42,658 nucleotides of DNA, from NCBI RefSeq assembly GCF_002802985.1, contig NZ_NVPT01000021.1:1-42658 (forward strand), given 5' to 3'. The stretch is from Geodermatophilus chilensis (lineage in GTDB: Bacteria > Actinomycetota > Actinomycetes > Mycobacteriales > Geodermatophilaceae). This document shows, in pieces, positions 1-10,802 of the stretch. Each line of letters begins with the position of its first letter. The stretch's first letter is position 1. The notes beneath the pieces are model-generated. The model saw only the letters and a program-made list of their open reading frames with translations, was not told where the DNA came from and ran no database searches. The translations under genes were made by a program, and so were the position numbers.

Positions 1-320
1 ACATTCATGTATATGGTGTTATGTTACATAGGCTTCATTTAGCAACGACCAGGCGGTGAACTACGTCACGGATAGCTAGGTTTATTTGACGAAGCGGCAC
101 CATGCGACCATTCCCCGGAGGGGTTCGTCGGTAGCGTCAGATGTGTCTACGAGCCAGCCCGGGAGGGGGCCGGGGGCCCGGGACGGGGCCGTGGCGGGCC
201 CCTGCAGGGGCCCTGCTCCCGCCGCTCGCGCCGGGCCCTCCGCGGGGGAGTGTCGGCCCCCGGGGGTGTCGGCGCGGACACTAGCCTCGGGGGCCGGTGT
301 CCAGCGGGTGCGGAGGTGTC
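1..320. other. AT-rich left edge and leader of pgsA2
   Basis: No gene is supported here. The first 100 bases are far richer in A+T than the rest of the window, then normal high-GC sequence resumes. A perfect 18-nt palindrome, GGGCCCCTGCAGGGGCCC, sits at 196-213 and resembles the outer arm of the hairpin repeats found after stop codons elsewhere. The AT-rich start resembles the tails found on the dif-facing side of the polar motifs, so a further motif copy could lie just outside the window. That last point is a guess. Confidence 0.4.
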
Positions 321-971
321 GTGACGTCGTCGAACGGGCCGTCGGCCGCCGCCTCGGCCCGGCCGGGGGCGAGCGTGTCGGCCCTGCCCGACCGCAACGA
401 ACTGCCCGACCGGGTGTGGACGGTGCCCAACGCGCTGTCGGTGCTGCGGCTGCTCGGCGTCCCGCTGTTCCTCTGGCTGCTGCTGGGCCCGCAGGCCGAC
501 GGCTGGGCGGTGATCGTGCTGATGGTCGCCGGCGCCACCGACTGGGCCGACGGCAAGATCGCCCGCGCCCTCGGGCAGTCCAGTCGGCTGGGCGCGCTGC
601 TCGACCCGGCCGCCGACCGGCTCTACATCGTCGCCACGCTGGTCGCGTTCGTGCTGCGCGACGTCGTCCCGCTGTGGGTGGTCGCCGTCCTGGTCGGGCG
701 CGAGCTGGTGCTGGGGCTGGCCCTGCTGGTGCTGCGCGCCCACGGCTACCCGCCGCTGCAGGTGCACTACCTGGGCAAGGCGGCCACGTTCATCCTGCTC
801 TACGCCTTCCCGCTGCTGCTGCTCGCCGACGGCGACGGCCCGGTCGCGACCGTGGTCCAGCCGGTCGCCTGGGCACTCACCGTCTGGGGCGGGGCGCTGT
901 ACCTGCTGGCCGGCGCCTTCTACGTCGTCCAGGTCGCCGGGCTGGTCCGCGCCGACCGGGCGGCCCGGTGA
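321..971 (+). CDS. pgsA2: CDP-alcohol phosphatidyltransferase (PgsA2-like)
   Basis: Membrane enzyme that moves a phosphatidyl group from CDP-diacylglycerol to a small alcohol. The family signature is complete: D74, D77, G78, A81, R82, G91, D95 and D99 fit D-x2-D-G-x2-A-R-x8-G-x3-D-x3-D, with D99 as the likely base. Several hydrophobic helices surround it. The GTG at 321 is preferred because GGAGG lies 4 nt upstream; a GTG at 297 is possible. Position next to DUF881-sbp-DUF881-gcvH matches Rv1822 (pgsA2) of M. tuberculosis. The alcohol substrate cannot be read from the sequence; phosphatidylglycerophosphate synthase or a cardiolipin-type enzyme are the usual options. The stop overlaps the next GTG, so an operon with the DUF881 genes is likely. 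Confidence 0.9.
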   Translation: MTSSNGPSAAASARPGASVSALPDRNELPDRVWTVPNALSVLRLLGVPLFLWLLLGPQADGWAVIVLMVAGATDWADGKIARALGQSSRLGALLDPAADRLYIVATLVAFVLRDVVPLWVVAVLVGRELVLGLALLVLRAHGYPPLQVHYLGKAATFILLYAFPLLLLADGDGPVATVVQPVAWALTVWGGALYLLAGAFYVVQVAGLVRADRAAR

Positions 972-1885
972 CGACGGTGCAGCGCGGTGGCGGGCCACGC
1001 TCGCTGGGCGCCTCGCTGCTCGACCAGGTGCTGGCCGAGACCCTCGACCCCGCCTACGCCCAGGCCGCGCGGGCCCGGGACGCACGCGCCGCGGGGGAGG
1101 AGGCCCCGCCGTCCCGGCGGCGTGGGCAGCTGGCCGTCGCGCTGGTGCTGGCCCTCGCCGGCCTGCTGGCCGCGGTCACCTACGACCAGGCCGCCGCCGG
1201 CGAGCAGGGCCGCGAGGAGGTGCGCGCGGCGCTGGTCGCCGAGGTCGAGGGGGAGTCCGGGATCACCGACCGGCTCGCCGCCGACCTCGAGGTGCTGCGG
1301 GCCGACGTCGCCGCCGCCCGGGACGACGCGCTGGCCGCCACCGCCGTCGGGCAGCGGGCCCTCGAGCGGCTCGAGACCGCCGAGCTCACGGCCGGGGCCC
1401 TCCCGGTCAGCGGCCCCGGCCTGCTGGTCACCCTCGCCGACGCCGGGCCCGACGCCGACGAGGACCCGGTCGGCGGGACGGCAGAGGCCGACCCCCGCGG
1501 CCAGGTCCGCGACGGGGACCTGCAGCTGGTGGTCAACGCGCTCTGGGCGTCGGGCGCCGAGGCGGTCAGCATCAACGGCCAGCGGCTGGGCCCGACGACG
1601 GCGATCCGCTTCGCCGGCGAGGCGGTCCTGGTCGACTTCCGGCCGGTCACCAACCCGTACCTGGTCAGCGCCGTCGGCGACCCCGCGACCCTGCGCAGCC
1701 GCTTCCTGGGCAGCCCCGAGGTCAACGCCCTGGCCGTCATCTCCGAGACCTACGGTCTGCGCTTCGAGTTCGCCCAGGAGGACGAGCTGTCCCTTCCCGC
1801 CGGGAGCCCGCCCGTGCTCCGTTCCGCCGTCCCGGTGTCCGAGGCGCCGCCCGTCCCGGCCCCCGAGCCCGCGCCGGGGGGCTGA
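968..1885 (+). CDS. DUF881 family membrane-anchored protein (Rv1823-like)
   Basis: Protein of 305 aa with a cytoplasmic N-terminus, one membrane helix at about residues 54-71, a short coiled-coil-like stretch (about 75-140) and a DUF881 domain to residue 275. The C-terminus is Pro/Ala-rich. The family has no established biochemical function; gene order (pgsA2-DUF881-sbp-DUF881-gcvH) is conserved in Actinobacteria, and related B. subtilis genes lie near division genes. The GTG start overlaps the pgsA2 stop by 4 bp (GTGA), which indicates translational coupling. It is one of two DUF881 paralogues here, separated only by sbp. Confidence 0.88.
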   Translation: MTTVQRGGGPRSLGASLLDQVLAETLDPAYAQAARARDARAAGEEAPPSRRRGQLAVALVLALAGLLAAVTYDQAAAGEQGREEVRAALVAEVEGESGITDRLAADLEVLRADVAAARDDALAATAVGQRALERLETAELTAGALPVSGPGLLVTLADAGPDADEDPVGGTAEADPRGQVRDGDLQLVVNALWASGAEAVSINGQRLGPTTAIRFAGEAVLVDFRPVTNPYLVSAVGDPATLRSRFLGSPEVNALAVISETYGLRFEFAQEDELSLPAGSPPVLRSAVPVSEAPPVPAPEPAPGG

Positions 1886-1887
1886 CC

Positions 1888-2220
1888 GTGATCCCGATCC
1901 TCGGCCTGGCCGCCGGCATCCTGCTCGGCCTGGTGTTCGACCCCACCGTGCCGCTGTGGCTGCAGCCCTACCTGCCGATCGCCGTGGTCGCCGCCCTCGA
2001 CGCGGTCTTCGGCGGCTTCCGGGCCCGCCTCGACGGGATCTTCGACGCCAAGGTGTTCGTCATCTCGTTCGTGTCCAACGTCGTGGTCGCCGCGCTCGTG
2101 GTGTTCCTCGGCGACCAGCTCGGCGTGGGCGCGCAGCTGTCCACCGCGGTGGTCGTCGTCCTCGGCATCCGCATCTTCGGCAACGCCGCGGCCATCCGCC
2201 GGCACGTCTTCCGGGCATGA
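1888..2220 (+). CDS. sbp: Small basic protein Sbp (DUF1290)
   Basis: Protein of 110 aa with three predicted membrane helices (about 1-20, 27-45 and 55-95) and a basic end (RRHVFRA). It matches the small basic protein family (Sbp, Rv1824), usually found between two DUF881 genes as here. No enzymatic motif is visible and the role is unknown, perhaps scaffolding for its DUF881 partners. GTG at 1888 follows the upstream stop by 2 nt, and the stop overlaps the next ATG (ATGA), so the three genes are very probably translated together. Confidence 0.9.
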   Translation: MIPILGLAAGILLGLVFDPTVPLWLQPYLPIAVVAALDAVFGGFRARLDGIFDAKVFVISFVSNVVVAALVVFLGDQLGVGAQLSTAVVVVLGIRIFGNAAAIRRHVFRA

Positions 2221-3128
2221 CCGGCCAGCTGCACGCGGGTCCCGGGCCCGAGGAGACGCCGGTCGGCGCCTCCCCGGCTCCCGAGCCCGAGGGGACGCCG
2301 GGTACGGACGCCGGCCCGCCGGGGGACCCCGCCGGCGGACCACCCGGTGAGCAGCCGGACGCGCAGCCGGACGGGCAGCCGGACGGGCAGCCGGACGGGC
2401 CGAGCGCCGCCCCGGAGGGCCAGAGGAGACCGCGGCGCCGACGGGACCCGCTGGCCGCGGCGCTGATCGGTGTCCTGACCCTGCTGCTCGGGTTCGCCTT
2501 CGCCGTCCAGGTGCGCACCACGGGGACGGGGGAGGCGTACTCCGCCGCCCGCGAGGAGGACCTCGTCCGCATCCTCGACGACCTCGACGCCCGCGAGGAC
2601 CGGCTGCGCGAGCAGATCGCCGACCAGCGGGCCGCGCTGCGCGATCTCACCAACGACGACAGCCAGTCCGAGGCCGCGCTGCAGGCGGCCGAGGAGCGCG
2701 CCGAGGCCCTCGGCATCCTCAACGGCACCGTCGCCGCCCAGGGCCCGGGGCTGCTGATGACCATCCGCGACCCGGAGGGCCGGGTGCGGGTCGCCGACCT
2801 GCTCGACGCCGTCCAGGAGCTGCGCGGCGCCGGCGCCGAGACGATGCAGATCGACGGCGTCCGCGTCGGGGTGTCGACGGCGGTCACCGGCGAGCCGGGC
2901 GCCCTCCGGGTCGACGGCACCGAGGTGGAGAGCCCCTACGAGGTCCGGGTCATCGGCTCGGCGCAGGACCTGGAGACGGCGATGTACATCCCCGGTGGCG
3001 TCGTCGACCGGGTCGGTCGGCAGGGCGGCAGCGTGGAGATCGAGCAGTCCGAGACCGTCGTCGTGGACGCGTTGCGGCCGCTCGACCGCCCTCAATACGC
3101 TCAGCCCGACACCGGTGACGGCGACTGA
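2217..3128 (+). CDS. DUF881 family membrane-anchored protein (Rv1825-like)
   Basis: Protein of 303 aa. Residues 1-76 are a Pro/Gly/Glu-rich cytoplasmic tail with a short QPDG repeat around 48-61, then an Arg patch (69-76), one membrane helix (about 78-97), a coiled-coil-like region (105-165) and the DUF881 domain. The ATG at 2217 overlaps the sbp stop by 4 bp. The low-complexity tail is encoded by near-perfect DNA repeats and probably varies in length between strains. Function unknown; probable partner of the upstream DUF881 and Sbp proteins. Confidence 0.87.
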   Translation: MTGQLHAGPGPEETPVGASPAPEPEGTPGTDAGPPGDPAGGPPGEQPDAQPDGQPDGQPDGPSAAPEGQRRPRRRRDPLAAALIGVLTLLLGFAFAVQVRTTGTGEAYSAAREEDLVRILDDLDAREDRLREQIADQRAALRDLTNDDSQSEAALQAAEERAEALGILNGTVAAQGPGLLMTIRDPEGRVRVADLLDAVQELRGAGAETMQIDGVRVGVSTAVTGEPGALRVDGTEVESPYEVRVIGSAQDLETAMYIPGGVVDRVGRQGGSVEIEQSETVVVDALRPLDRPQYAQPDTGDGD

Positions 3129-3173
3129 CGCCGTGCCGGACCCCCACCCACCCCACCGACCAGGAGCCGCTGC

Positions 3174-3578
3174 ATGACCACGCCCGACGACCGCCGTTAC
3201 ACCGAGCAGCACGAGTGGGTCCTGCTGCAGCCGGGTGGGGGCGAGGGCAGCGTCGTGCGGGTCGGCATCACCGACCACGCCCAGGACGCGCTCGGCGACA
3301 TCGTCTTCGTGCAGCTGCCCGAGGTCGGTGCCGAGGTCGCCCCCGGCGCCCCCATGGGCGAGGTGGAGTCGACCAAGTCGGTCTCCGACGTCTACGCGCC
3401 GGTCGCCGGCGTCGTCGCCGCGGTCAACGAGGCCCTCACCGACGCGCCCGAGACCATCAACGCCGACCCCTACGGCGCCGGCTGGCTGGTCGAGATCACC
3501 GTCGCCGGGGACGGCGGCGACCCCACCGCGGAGCTGATGGACGCCGCCGCCTACCAGGCGCTTGTCGAGGCCGGCTGA
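3174..3578 (+). CDS. gcvH: Glycine cleavage system H protein
   Basis: Lipoyl carrier that passes the aminomethyl group from the P protein (GcvP) to the T and L proteins in glycine breakdown. Length (134 aa) is normal for the family. The lipoylation site is K68 in GEVESTKSVSDVYAPV, and the C-terminal part has the usual NADPYGAGWL motif. GcvP is encoded in this window at 6905-9901, but gcvT and the lipoyl dehydrogenase are not. The ATG at 3174 is the only good start. Placement directly before garA is the standard actinobacterial order. Confidence 0.96.
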   Translation: MTTPDDRRYTEQHEWVLLQPGGGEGSVVRVGITDHAQDALGDIVFVQLPEVGAEVAPGAPMGEVESTKSVSDVYAPVAGVVAAVNEALTDAPETINADPYGAGWLVEITVAGDGGDPTAELMDAAAYQALVEAG

Positions 3579-3853
3579 CCCGCGCGCCGGGCCGACAGCA
3601 GCGGTCCCCCCGGCCCCGGTGGCGATCACTATGCTGCCGGTCGGGGCGCCGCGGAGCCCGCTGAGCGACCGCTGAGCCTCACCCTGTACGTTCGGTTGAC
3701 CCTCGGGTCGGCCGCTGGTTCCATGACCCACGGCCCGCCGTGCTCGACGCGGCGACCGACCCGCGACGGGCTGTCCGGCCCGTCGTCCGCCGGCCGCCCA
3801 CGGCCAGACCCCAGGTCCGCGGCGGAGCCACCCCTGCACCGGAGGAGACAGAC

Positions 3854-4366
3854 GTGCACTGCACTCGTTGTGGCCACAACAACCCCGAGGGCAGTCGCTT
3901 CTGCGCGCAGTGCGGCGCGGCGCTGTCCCAGGAGCGGATCGGCGAGTCCACCAGCGTCATCCCCAAGGTGGGTGGCGAGGACTCCGCGGAAACCCCCGAG
4001 GTCACCGAGGCCGACGCCCACGCCGGCGCGGTCGAGTCGCTGCCGGCGGGCTCGGCGCTGCTGGTCGTCAAGCGCGGCCCGAACGCCGGCAGCCGCTTCC
4101 TGCTCGACCAGGACGTCACCACGGCCGGCCGGCACCCCGACAGCGACATCTTCCTCGACGACGTGACCGTCAGCCGCCGGCACGTGGAGTTCCACCGCGA
4201 AGGCGGCGGCTTCTCGGTGCACGACGTCGGCAGCCTCAACGGCACCTACGTCAACCGCGAGCCGGTCGACGTCGCGACGCTGGCCGGGGGCGACGAGGTG
4301 CAGATCGGCAAGTTCCGTCTCGTCTACCTGACCGGTCCGCGCACGGGCGAGCCCGCCGGCGCGTGA
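3854..4366 (+). CDS. garA: FHA-domain regulator of the GarA/OdhI family with N-terminal zinc ribbon
   Basis: Phosphothreonine-binding signalling protein. In Mycobacterium and Corynebacterium its relatives bind 2-oxoglutarate dehydrogenase and glutamate enzymes and are switched off by Ser/Thr-kinase phosphorylation. Here (170 aa) a zinc ribbon comes first (C3, C6, C17, C20), then the segment ESTSV (T33), similar to the ETTSV phosphosite of GarA, then the FHA domain (about 66-155) with G92-R93, SRRH (107-110) and N129-G-T. GTG at 3854 is chosen because GGAGGAG lies 6 nt upstream; upstream in-frame sequence is not protein-like. The zinc ribbon is absent from M. tuberculosis GarA but is, as far as I recall, common in other Actinobacteria. 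Confidence 0.9.
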   Translation: MHCTRCGHNNPEGSRFCAQCGAALSQERIGESTSVIPKVGGEDSAETPEVTEADAHAGAVESLPAGSALLVVKRGPNAGSRFLLDQDVTTAGRHPDSDIFLDDVTVSRRHVEFHREGGGFSVHDVGSLNGTYVNREPVDVATLAGGDEVQIGKFRLVYLTGPRTGEPAGA

Positions 4367-4418
4367 CCCGGCGCGCAGCCAGGGGGACGGGGACGGTGCC
4401 GACGACACGGACGGCGGC

Positions 4419-5144
4419 GTGAACGCGGCGTCCTCGCGCGCCGACGCGTCCGGGGAGCCCGACGGCCCGCACACGCCGCGCCTCACGATCGGCGAGGTGC
4501 TGACCGTGCTCCGCGAGGACTTCCCGGATGTCACGATCAGCAAGATCCGGTACCTCGAGTCCGAGGACCTGGTCCACCCGCAGCGCACGCCGTCGGGGTA
4601 CCGGAAGTTCTCCTCGGCCGACGTGGCCCGGCTGCGGTACGTGCTGGCCGCCCAGCGCGACCAGTACCTGCCGCTGCGGGTCATCAAGGAACACCTTGAG
4701 GCCCTCGACCGGGGTGAACCGCTGCCCGGCAGCACGCCCCCGGCCGCCCCGCCGCCCGAGGAGGAGGCCGACACCGGCAGCCTGACCGGCGAGCAGTTCG
4801 CGCGGGCGTCGGGCCTGGAGGCCGGGCAGCTGGCCGACTGCGTGCAGTTCGGGCTGCTCACGCGCGACACGGACGGCCGGCACCCCGCGGCCGACCTGCC
4901 GATCGCGCGCGCAGCGGCGGGGCTGGCCCGGCACGGCATCGAACCGCGGCACCTGCGCGTCTATCAGAACGGCGCCGAGCGCGAGGCCGGGCTGGTCGAG
5001 CAGCTGGTCGCGCCGGTGCTCCGGGCCCGCTCGGAGGAGGCCCGCAACCGGGCCACCGAGAAGCTGCGCGAGCTGGCCGCCCTCTCCGCCCAGCTGCACG
5101 GTGCGCTGCTGGAGGCGCGCCTGCGGGATCTCCTGCGCCCCTGA
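4419..5144 (+). CDS. ftsR: MerR-family cell-division regulator FtsR
   Basis: MerR-type DNA-binding protein of 241 aa, related to Rv1828 and to C. glutamicum FtsR, an activator of ftsZ. The winged helix-turn-helix spans about residues 21-95, with the motif ISKIRYLESEDLVHPQRTPS followed by GYRKFS, the usual MerR recognition helix and wing. A linker rich in Pro and Glu follows, then a C-terminal helical domain (about 120-241) that lacks metal-binding cysteines, so it is not a metal sensor. GTG start at 4419, 53 bp after garA, suggests cotranscription with it. Confidence 0.88.
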   Translation: MNAASSRADASGEPDGPHTPRLTIGEVLTVLREDFPDVTISKIRYLESEDLVHPQRTPSGYRKFSSADVARLRYVLAAQRDQYLPLRVIKEHLEALDRGEPLPGSTPPAAPPPEEEADTGSLTGEQFARASGLEAGQLADCVQFGLLTRDTDGRHPAADLPIARAAAGLARHGIEPRHLRVYQNGAEREAGLVEQLVAPVLRARSEEARNRATEKLRELAALSAQLHGALLEARLRDLLRP

Positions 5145-5272
5145 CTCGGGCGTACCGTGGTCGGGGTCGGGTATCGGCCGGAGTCCACGGCCCCCGGCGC
5201 CGACCCGTCGTCCACCAGCCGCCCCTACCGATCCACCGCCCGTCCCCGGGCCGCAGCTGAGGGAGCCCCACC

Positions 5273-5767
5273 GTGCAGGAACTCAGAGTCGTCGGCGTCC
5301 GGGTCGAGCTGCCCGGGAACCAGCCGATCCTGCTGCTCAAGGAGACGCAGGGTGAGCGGTACCTGCCCATCTGGATCGGTGCGGTGGAGGCGGCGGCGAT
5401 CGCTTTCGAGCAGCAGGGGGTGCGCCCGGCCCGGCCGATGACGCACGACCTGCTCAAGGACGTCGTCCGTGCGCTCGGCGCGACACTCGAGGCGGTCAAC
5501 ATCACCGAGATGCGCGACGGCATCTACATCGCCGAGCTCGTCTTCGGCGACGACCGGGTGGTCAGTGCACGCCCGTCGGACGCCGTCGCCCTCGCCGTCC
5601 GCACCGGCGCGCCCATCTACGGCGCCGAGGAGCTGCTCGACGAGGTGGGGATCGAGATCCCCGACGAGCAGGAGGACGAGGTCGAGAAGTTCCGCGAGTT
5701 CCTCGACCAGATCTCCCCGGAGGACTTCGGCGCCGGCTCCGGCTCGGGCGGCAGCGGCCCCGCCTGA
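5273..5767 (+). CDS. Bifunctional nuclease family protein (BFN, DUF151)
   Basis: Protein of 164 aa with the BFN domain at about residues 1-135 (start VVGVRVELPGNQPILLL; then YLPIWIGAVEAAAI and ARPSDAVALAVRTGAPIY). A plant member was reported to cut both DNA and RNA; the bacterial role is not settled. The acidic helical end (EIPDEQEDEVEKF) is followed by a Gly/Ser tail. GTG start at 5273. It occupies the Rv1829 position between the two MerR genes, a conserved arrangement. A hairpin repeat begins just after the stop. Confidence 0.9.
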   Translation: MQELRVVGVRVELPGNQPILLLKETQGERYLPIWIGAVEAAAIAFEQQGVRPARPMTHDLLKDVVRALGATLEAVNITEMRDGIYIAELVFGDDRVVSARPSDAVALAVRTGAPIYGAEELLDEVGIEIPDEQEDEVEKFREFLDQISPEDFGAGSGSGGSGPA

Positions 5768-5771
5768 GGAA

Positions 5772-5863
5772 GGACCTCCTGCCCCCCGCCACTCGCGAGC
5801 TCGCGGCGGGACCCTGCAGGAGGCCGCCCTCCTCCCCGCCCTCCGCAGGCTCACGGCGGGACC
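5772..5863 (+). repeat. Post-stop GC-rich hairpin repeat, copy A (plus partial copy)
   Basis: A two-level hairpin starts a few bases after the BFN stop. The outer arms are CCTCCTGC (5775-5782) and GCAGGAGG (5816-5823). The inner arms are CCCGCC and GGCGGG around a CACTCGCGAGCTCGC-type loop. A second, shorter hairpin (CCCGCC...GGCGGG) follows at 5837-5863. Near-identical sequence follows the GH65 gene (17522-17575), and a diverged version follows the GNAT gene (30243-30297). It probably ends transcription, but with no T-run, so it may equally be a dispersed repeat. Confidence 0.6.
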
Positions 5864-6030
5864 TGGGACGGGTCGCAGAGCCGGCGGGCCTGGGGCGCAT
5901 GTGACCGCTGTGACGGGCAGGGGCACGTGCGGCGGCTCCCTGCGGATGGCGGGGCGCTCCGGTCAAGGAGCGGGGCCCTGCGCCGATACCCCTCCGATGG
6001 GTGAGTGCTGCGACACGCCGCCCTGCTCAG

Positions 6031-6059
6031 TTGACCCACCCCAGGGCCCGGCTTACGGT
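6031..6059 (+). promoter_or_regulatory. Housekeeping-type promoter of the second MerR gene
   Basis: TTGACC (6031-6036) and TACGGT (6054-6059) are separated by exactly 17 bp, matching the actinobacterial sigma-A pattern, about 120 bp upstream of the GTG at 6183. The rest of the 415-bp gap (5768-6182) holds the hairpin repeat and no other feature I can support. Confidence 0.5.
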
Positions 6060-6182
6060 CGGCGAACAACAGCGGTGTGACACCGGCGACCCGACGAGCA
6101 GCCCCGGCTGCAGCGACCCGAGTCCCGGTCAGCACCGCGGGGAACCGCGGCGTCAGCTGCGGGAGCAGAGGAGGACGCTGAC

Positions 6183-6755
6183 GTGAGCGACCAGAGCAAG
6201 GGCTCCCAGGGTCAGCTCTTCAGCGACGCTGCCGTGGGCGCGCCGTCCTACGACGAGGTCGACAGCGACCTGGTCGGGTACCGCGGCCCGACGGCGTGTG
6301 CCGCTGCCGGCATCACCTACAGGCAGCTCGACTACTGGGCCCGTACCGGGCTGGTTGCGCCGTCGGTGCGCAGCGCCACCGGCTCGGGCACCCAGCGGCT
6401 GTACTCCTTCCGCGACATCCTGGTGCTCAAGGTCGTCAAGCGGCTGCTGGACACCGGCGTCTCGCTGCAGAACATCCGCAAGGCCGTCGACCACCTGCGC
6501 AACCGCGGCATCAAGGACCTCGCCAACGTCACGCTCTTCTCCGACGGCGCCACCGTCTACGAGTGCACCTCCGCCGAGGAGGTCGTCGACCTGCTCGCCG
6601 GCGGTCAGGGCGTCTTCGGCATCGCCGTCTCCGGCGCGCTGCGCGAGCTGTCCGGTGAGCTCGCCGAGCTGCCCGCCGAGCGCATCGACGGCGCCCCGCT
6701 GCACGCCGCGGACGACGAGCTCGCCGCGCGCCGCCGCCGCCGCGCCGCGGTGTAG
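6183..6755 (+). CDS. MerR-family transcriptional regulator (Rv1830-like)
   Basis: Protein of 190 aa. The winged helix-turn-helix covers about residues 31-105: GITYRQLDYWARTGLV is the HTH and GSGTQRLYSFRDI the wing. A helical dimerisation segment follows (GVSLQNIRKAVDHL), then an alpha/beta C-terminal domain with no metal-binding cysteines. Rv1830, the mycobacterial counterpart in the same position, has been linked to control of cell division. GTG start at 6183, with a purine-rich stretch (GGGAGCAGAGGAGG) upstream. A strong terminator follows. Confidence 0.88.
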   Translation: MSDQSKGSQGQLFSDAAVGAPSYDEVDSDLVGYRGPTACAAAGITYRQLDYWARTGLVAPSVRSATGSGTQRLYSFRDILVLKVVKRLLDTGVSLQNIRKAVDHLRNRGIKDLANVTLFSDGATVYECTSAEEVVDLLAGGQGVFGIAVSGALRELSGELAELPAERIDGAPLHAADDELAARRRRRAAV

Positions 6756-6772
6756 ACGGGGAATCCCCACAC

Positions 6773-6801
6773 GAGGGCACCCGCACACCGCGGGTGCCCT
6801 C
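6773..6801 (+). terminator. Rho-independent-type hairpin after MerR gene
   Basis: Perfect 12-bp stem GAGGGCACCCGC / GCGGGTGCCCTC with a 5-nt loop, 18 nt after the stop; only a weak T-run (CATTTCCC) follows. A weaker inverted repeat (CGGCGAGATCG ... CGATCTCGCCG, about 6812-6874) lies between it and gcvP. Confidence 0.75.
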
Positions 6802-6904
6802 GCGCATTTCCCGGCGAGATCGCCGATCTCCCACGCGGGAAGCCGCGTAGCCGCGCCACATCGCCGATCTCGCCGCCTGCACAGCCGCTGGTAGCGTCGA
6901 CGTA

Positions 6905-9901
<2,997 letters not shown>

Positions 9902-9967
9902 CGAGCCCGACGAGCTGCGGCGTCGGCCCACCGACCGGCGCTGCAGCTGGCACTCGCCTGCGCTCGA

Positions 9968-9985
9968 CCGTTATCCCTAACAACC
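9968..9985 (+). promoter_or_regulatory. Polar terminus motif, site 1
   Basis: CCGTTATCCCTAACAACC on the plus strand, in the gap between gcvP and the convergent cupin gene, about 10.0 kb left of dif and reading towards it. No gene starts downstream of it on either strand, so it is not simply a promoter element. One of seven copies sharing an invariant CCGTTAT. Confidence 0.85.
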
Positions 9986-10118
9986 GATCGCTGACCAGTG
10001 ACAGGACGGGAACAGCGGTCGGGGCAGGGCCTCTCCGGTCCCGACCGCAGGCAGGACGTCGACACGTCCGGGCGACGCGCCCCGCGATGATCGCCGACGC
10101 TGGATGCGGCCGGTCGGT

Positions 10119-10481
10119 TCAGCCCTTGGCGTACGTCTCGGCCGTCTTGCTCTCGAACTCCAACGCCACGAACGGTTCGTCGCCCACGACCCAGGCGTCG
10201 TGGCCGGGTTCGAGACGGTAGGCGTCACCGGCACTGAGGTCGGCCTCGGCGCCGTCGGTCGCGGCGATGTGGATCGTCCCGGAGACGACATAACCGAGGT
10301 GCGCCGCCTGACAGGTGTCCGTGCCGGCCACCGGCTTGATGCAGTCCGACCATCTCCATCCCGGTTGGAGGGTGAAACGACCGACGGTGGCGTCGCCCAG
10401 GTGGACGACGCCCACGCTCGTCTTGGCCGGGGTCCGCGACTCGTCGGGGTGGTCCATGTTCTTCGTCTCGATGCTGGCCAT
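10119..10481 (-). CDS. Cupin-domain protein
   Basis: Small single-domain cupin, 120 aa. A beta-barrel pattern is visible: FTLQPGWRWSDCIKP, then HLGYVVSGTIHIAATDG, then GDAYRLEPGHDAWVVGDEP. The first-motif histidine pair is partly replaced, so metal binding is uncertain. ATG at 10481 is chosen because AGGAGG lies 9 nt upstream. Substrate unknown; similar proteins are annotated only as cupins. The gene sits alone between polar motifs 1 and 2, facing away from dif. Confidence 0.8.
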   Translation of the reverse strand: MASIETKNMDHPDESRTPAKTSVGVVHLGDATVGRFTLQPGWRWSDCIKPVAGTDTCQAAHLGYVVSGTIHIAATDGAEADLSAGDAYRLEPGHDAWVVGDEPFVALEFESKTAETYAKG

Positions 10482-10802
10482 CGCTGGTCGCCTCCTGCTC
10501 ACTCGGAGGAGTTGGGATGACCGGGCAGTGTCCCGCGCAGCGCGACCGAACAGGATGCCCCTGCCGCGTCGGGCGAGGATGTCCGGTGCCATGAACTGTC
10601 CGCGCTCCGTCCTCGACGGTCAACGGGTGCGGCCGTGGGAGCGCCTCGCCGCGCCGTCATCGGCGCTCGACGGACCGGATCTGCGCTCGGAGTGGCGATC
10701 GGGGCGGCCATGAGGACGTCTCGGCCAATACTGCCGTTATCCCCAACAACCATACCAAAAAACGACGAAGAGGAAAAAGACGACGACGATCCGGGCCGGA
10801 CC
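10482..10802. other. Gap upstream of cupin gene holding motif site 2
   Basis: No gene supported. Contains polar motif 2 (10734-10751) followed by an A-rich purine tract (about 10752-10795) before the coaA stop. Reading frames through it overlap the motif and have no protein-like character. Confidence 0.5.
10734..10751 (+). promoter_or_regulatory. Polar terminus motif, site 2
   Basis: CCGTTATCCCCAACAACC, the consensus form, on the plus strand, 9.2 kb left of dif. An A-rich tract of about 45 bp follows on the dif-facing side. It lies about 250 bp upstream of the cupin start, between coaA and the cupin gene. Confidence 0.87.

Noticed and set aside
19-26. TTATGTTA resembling a Xer arm at the left edge
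   Set aside because: No matching second arm at the right spacing; the true dif at 19967 is far better.
6802-6904. Possible glycine riboswitch before gcvP
   Set aside because: Only about 100 bp, with no recognisable aptamer core; a simple inverted repeat explains the structure.
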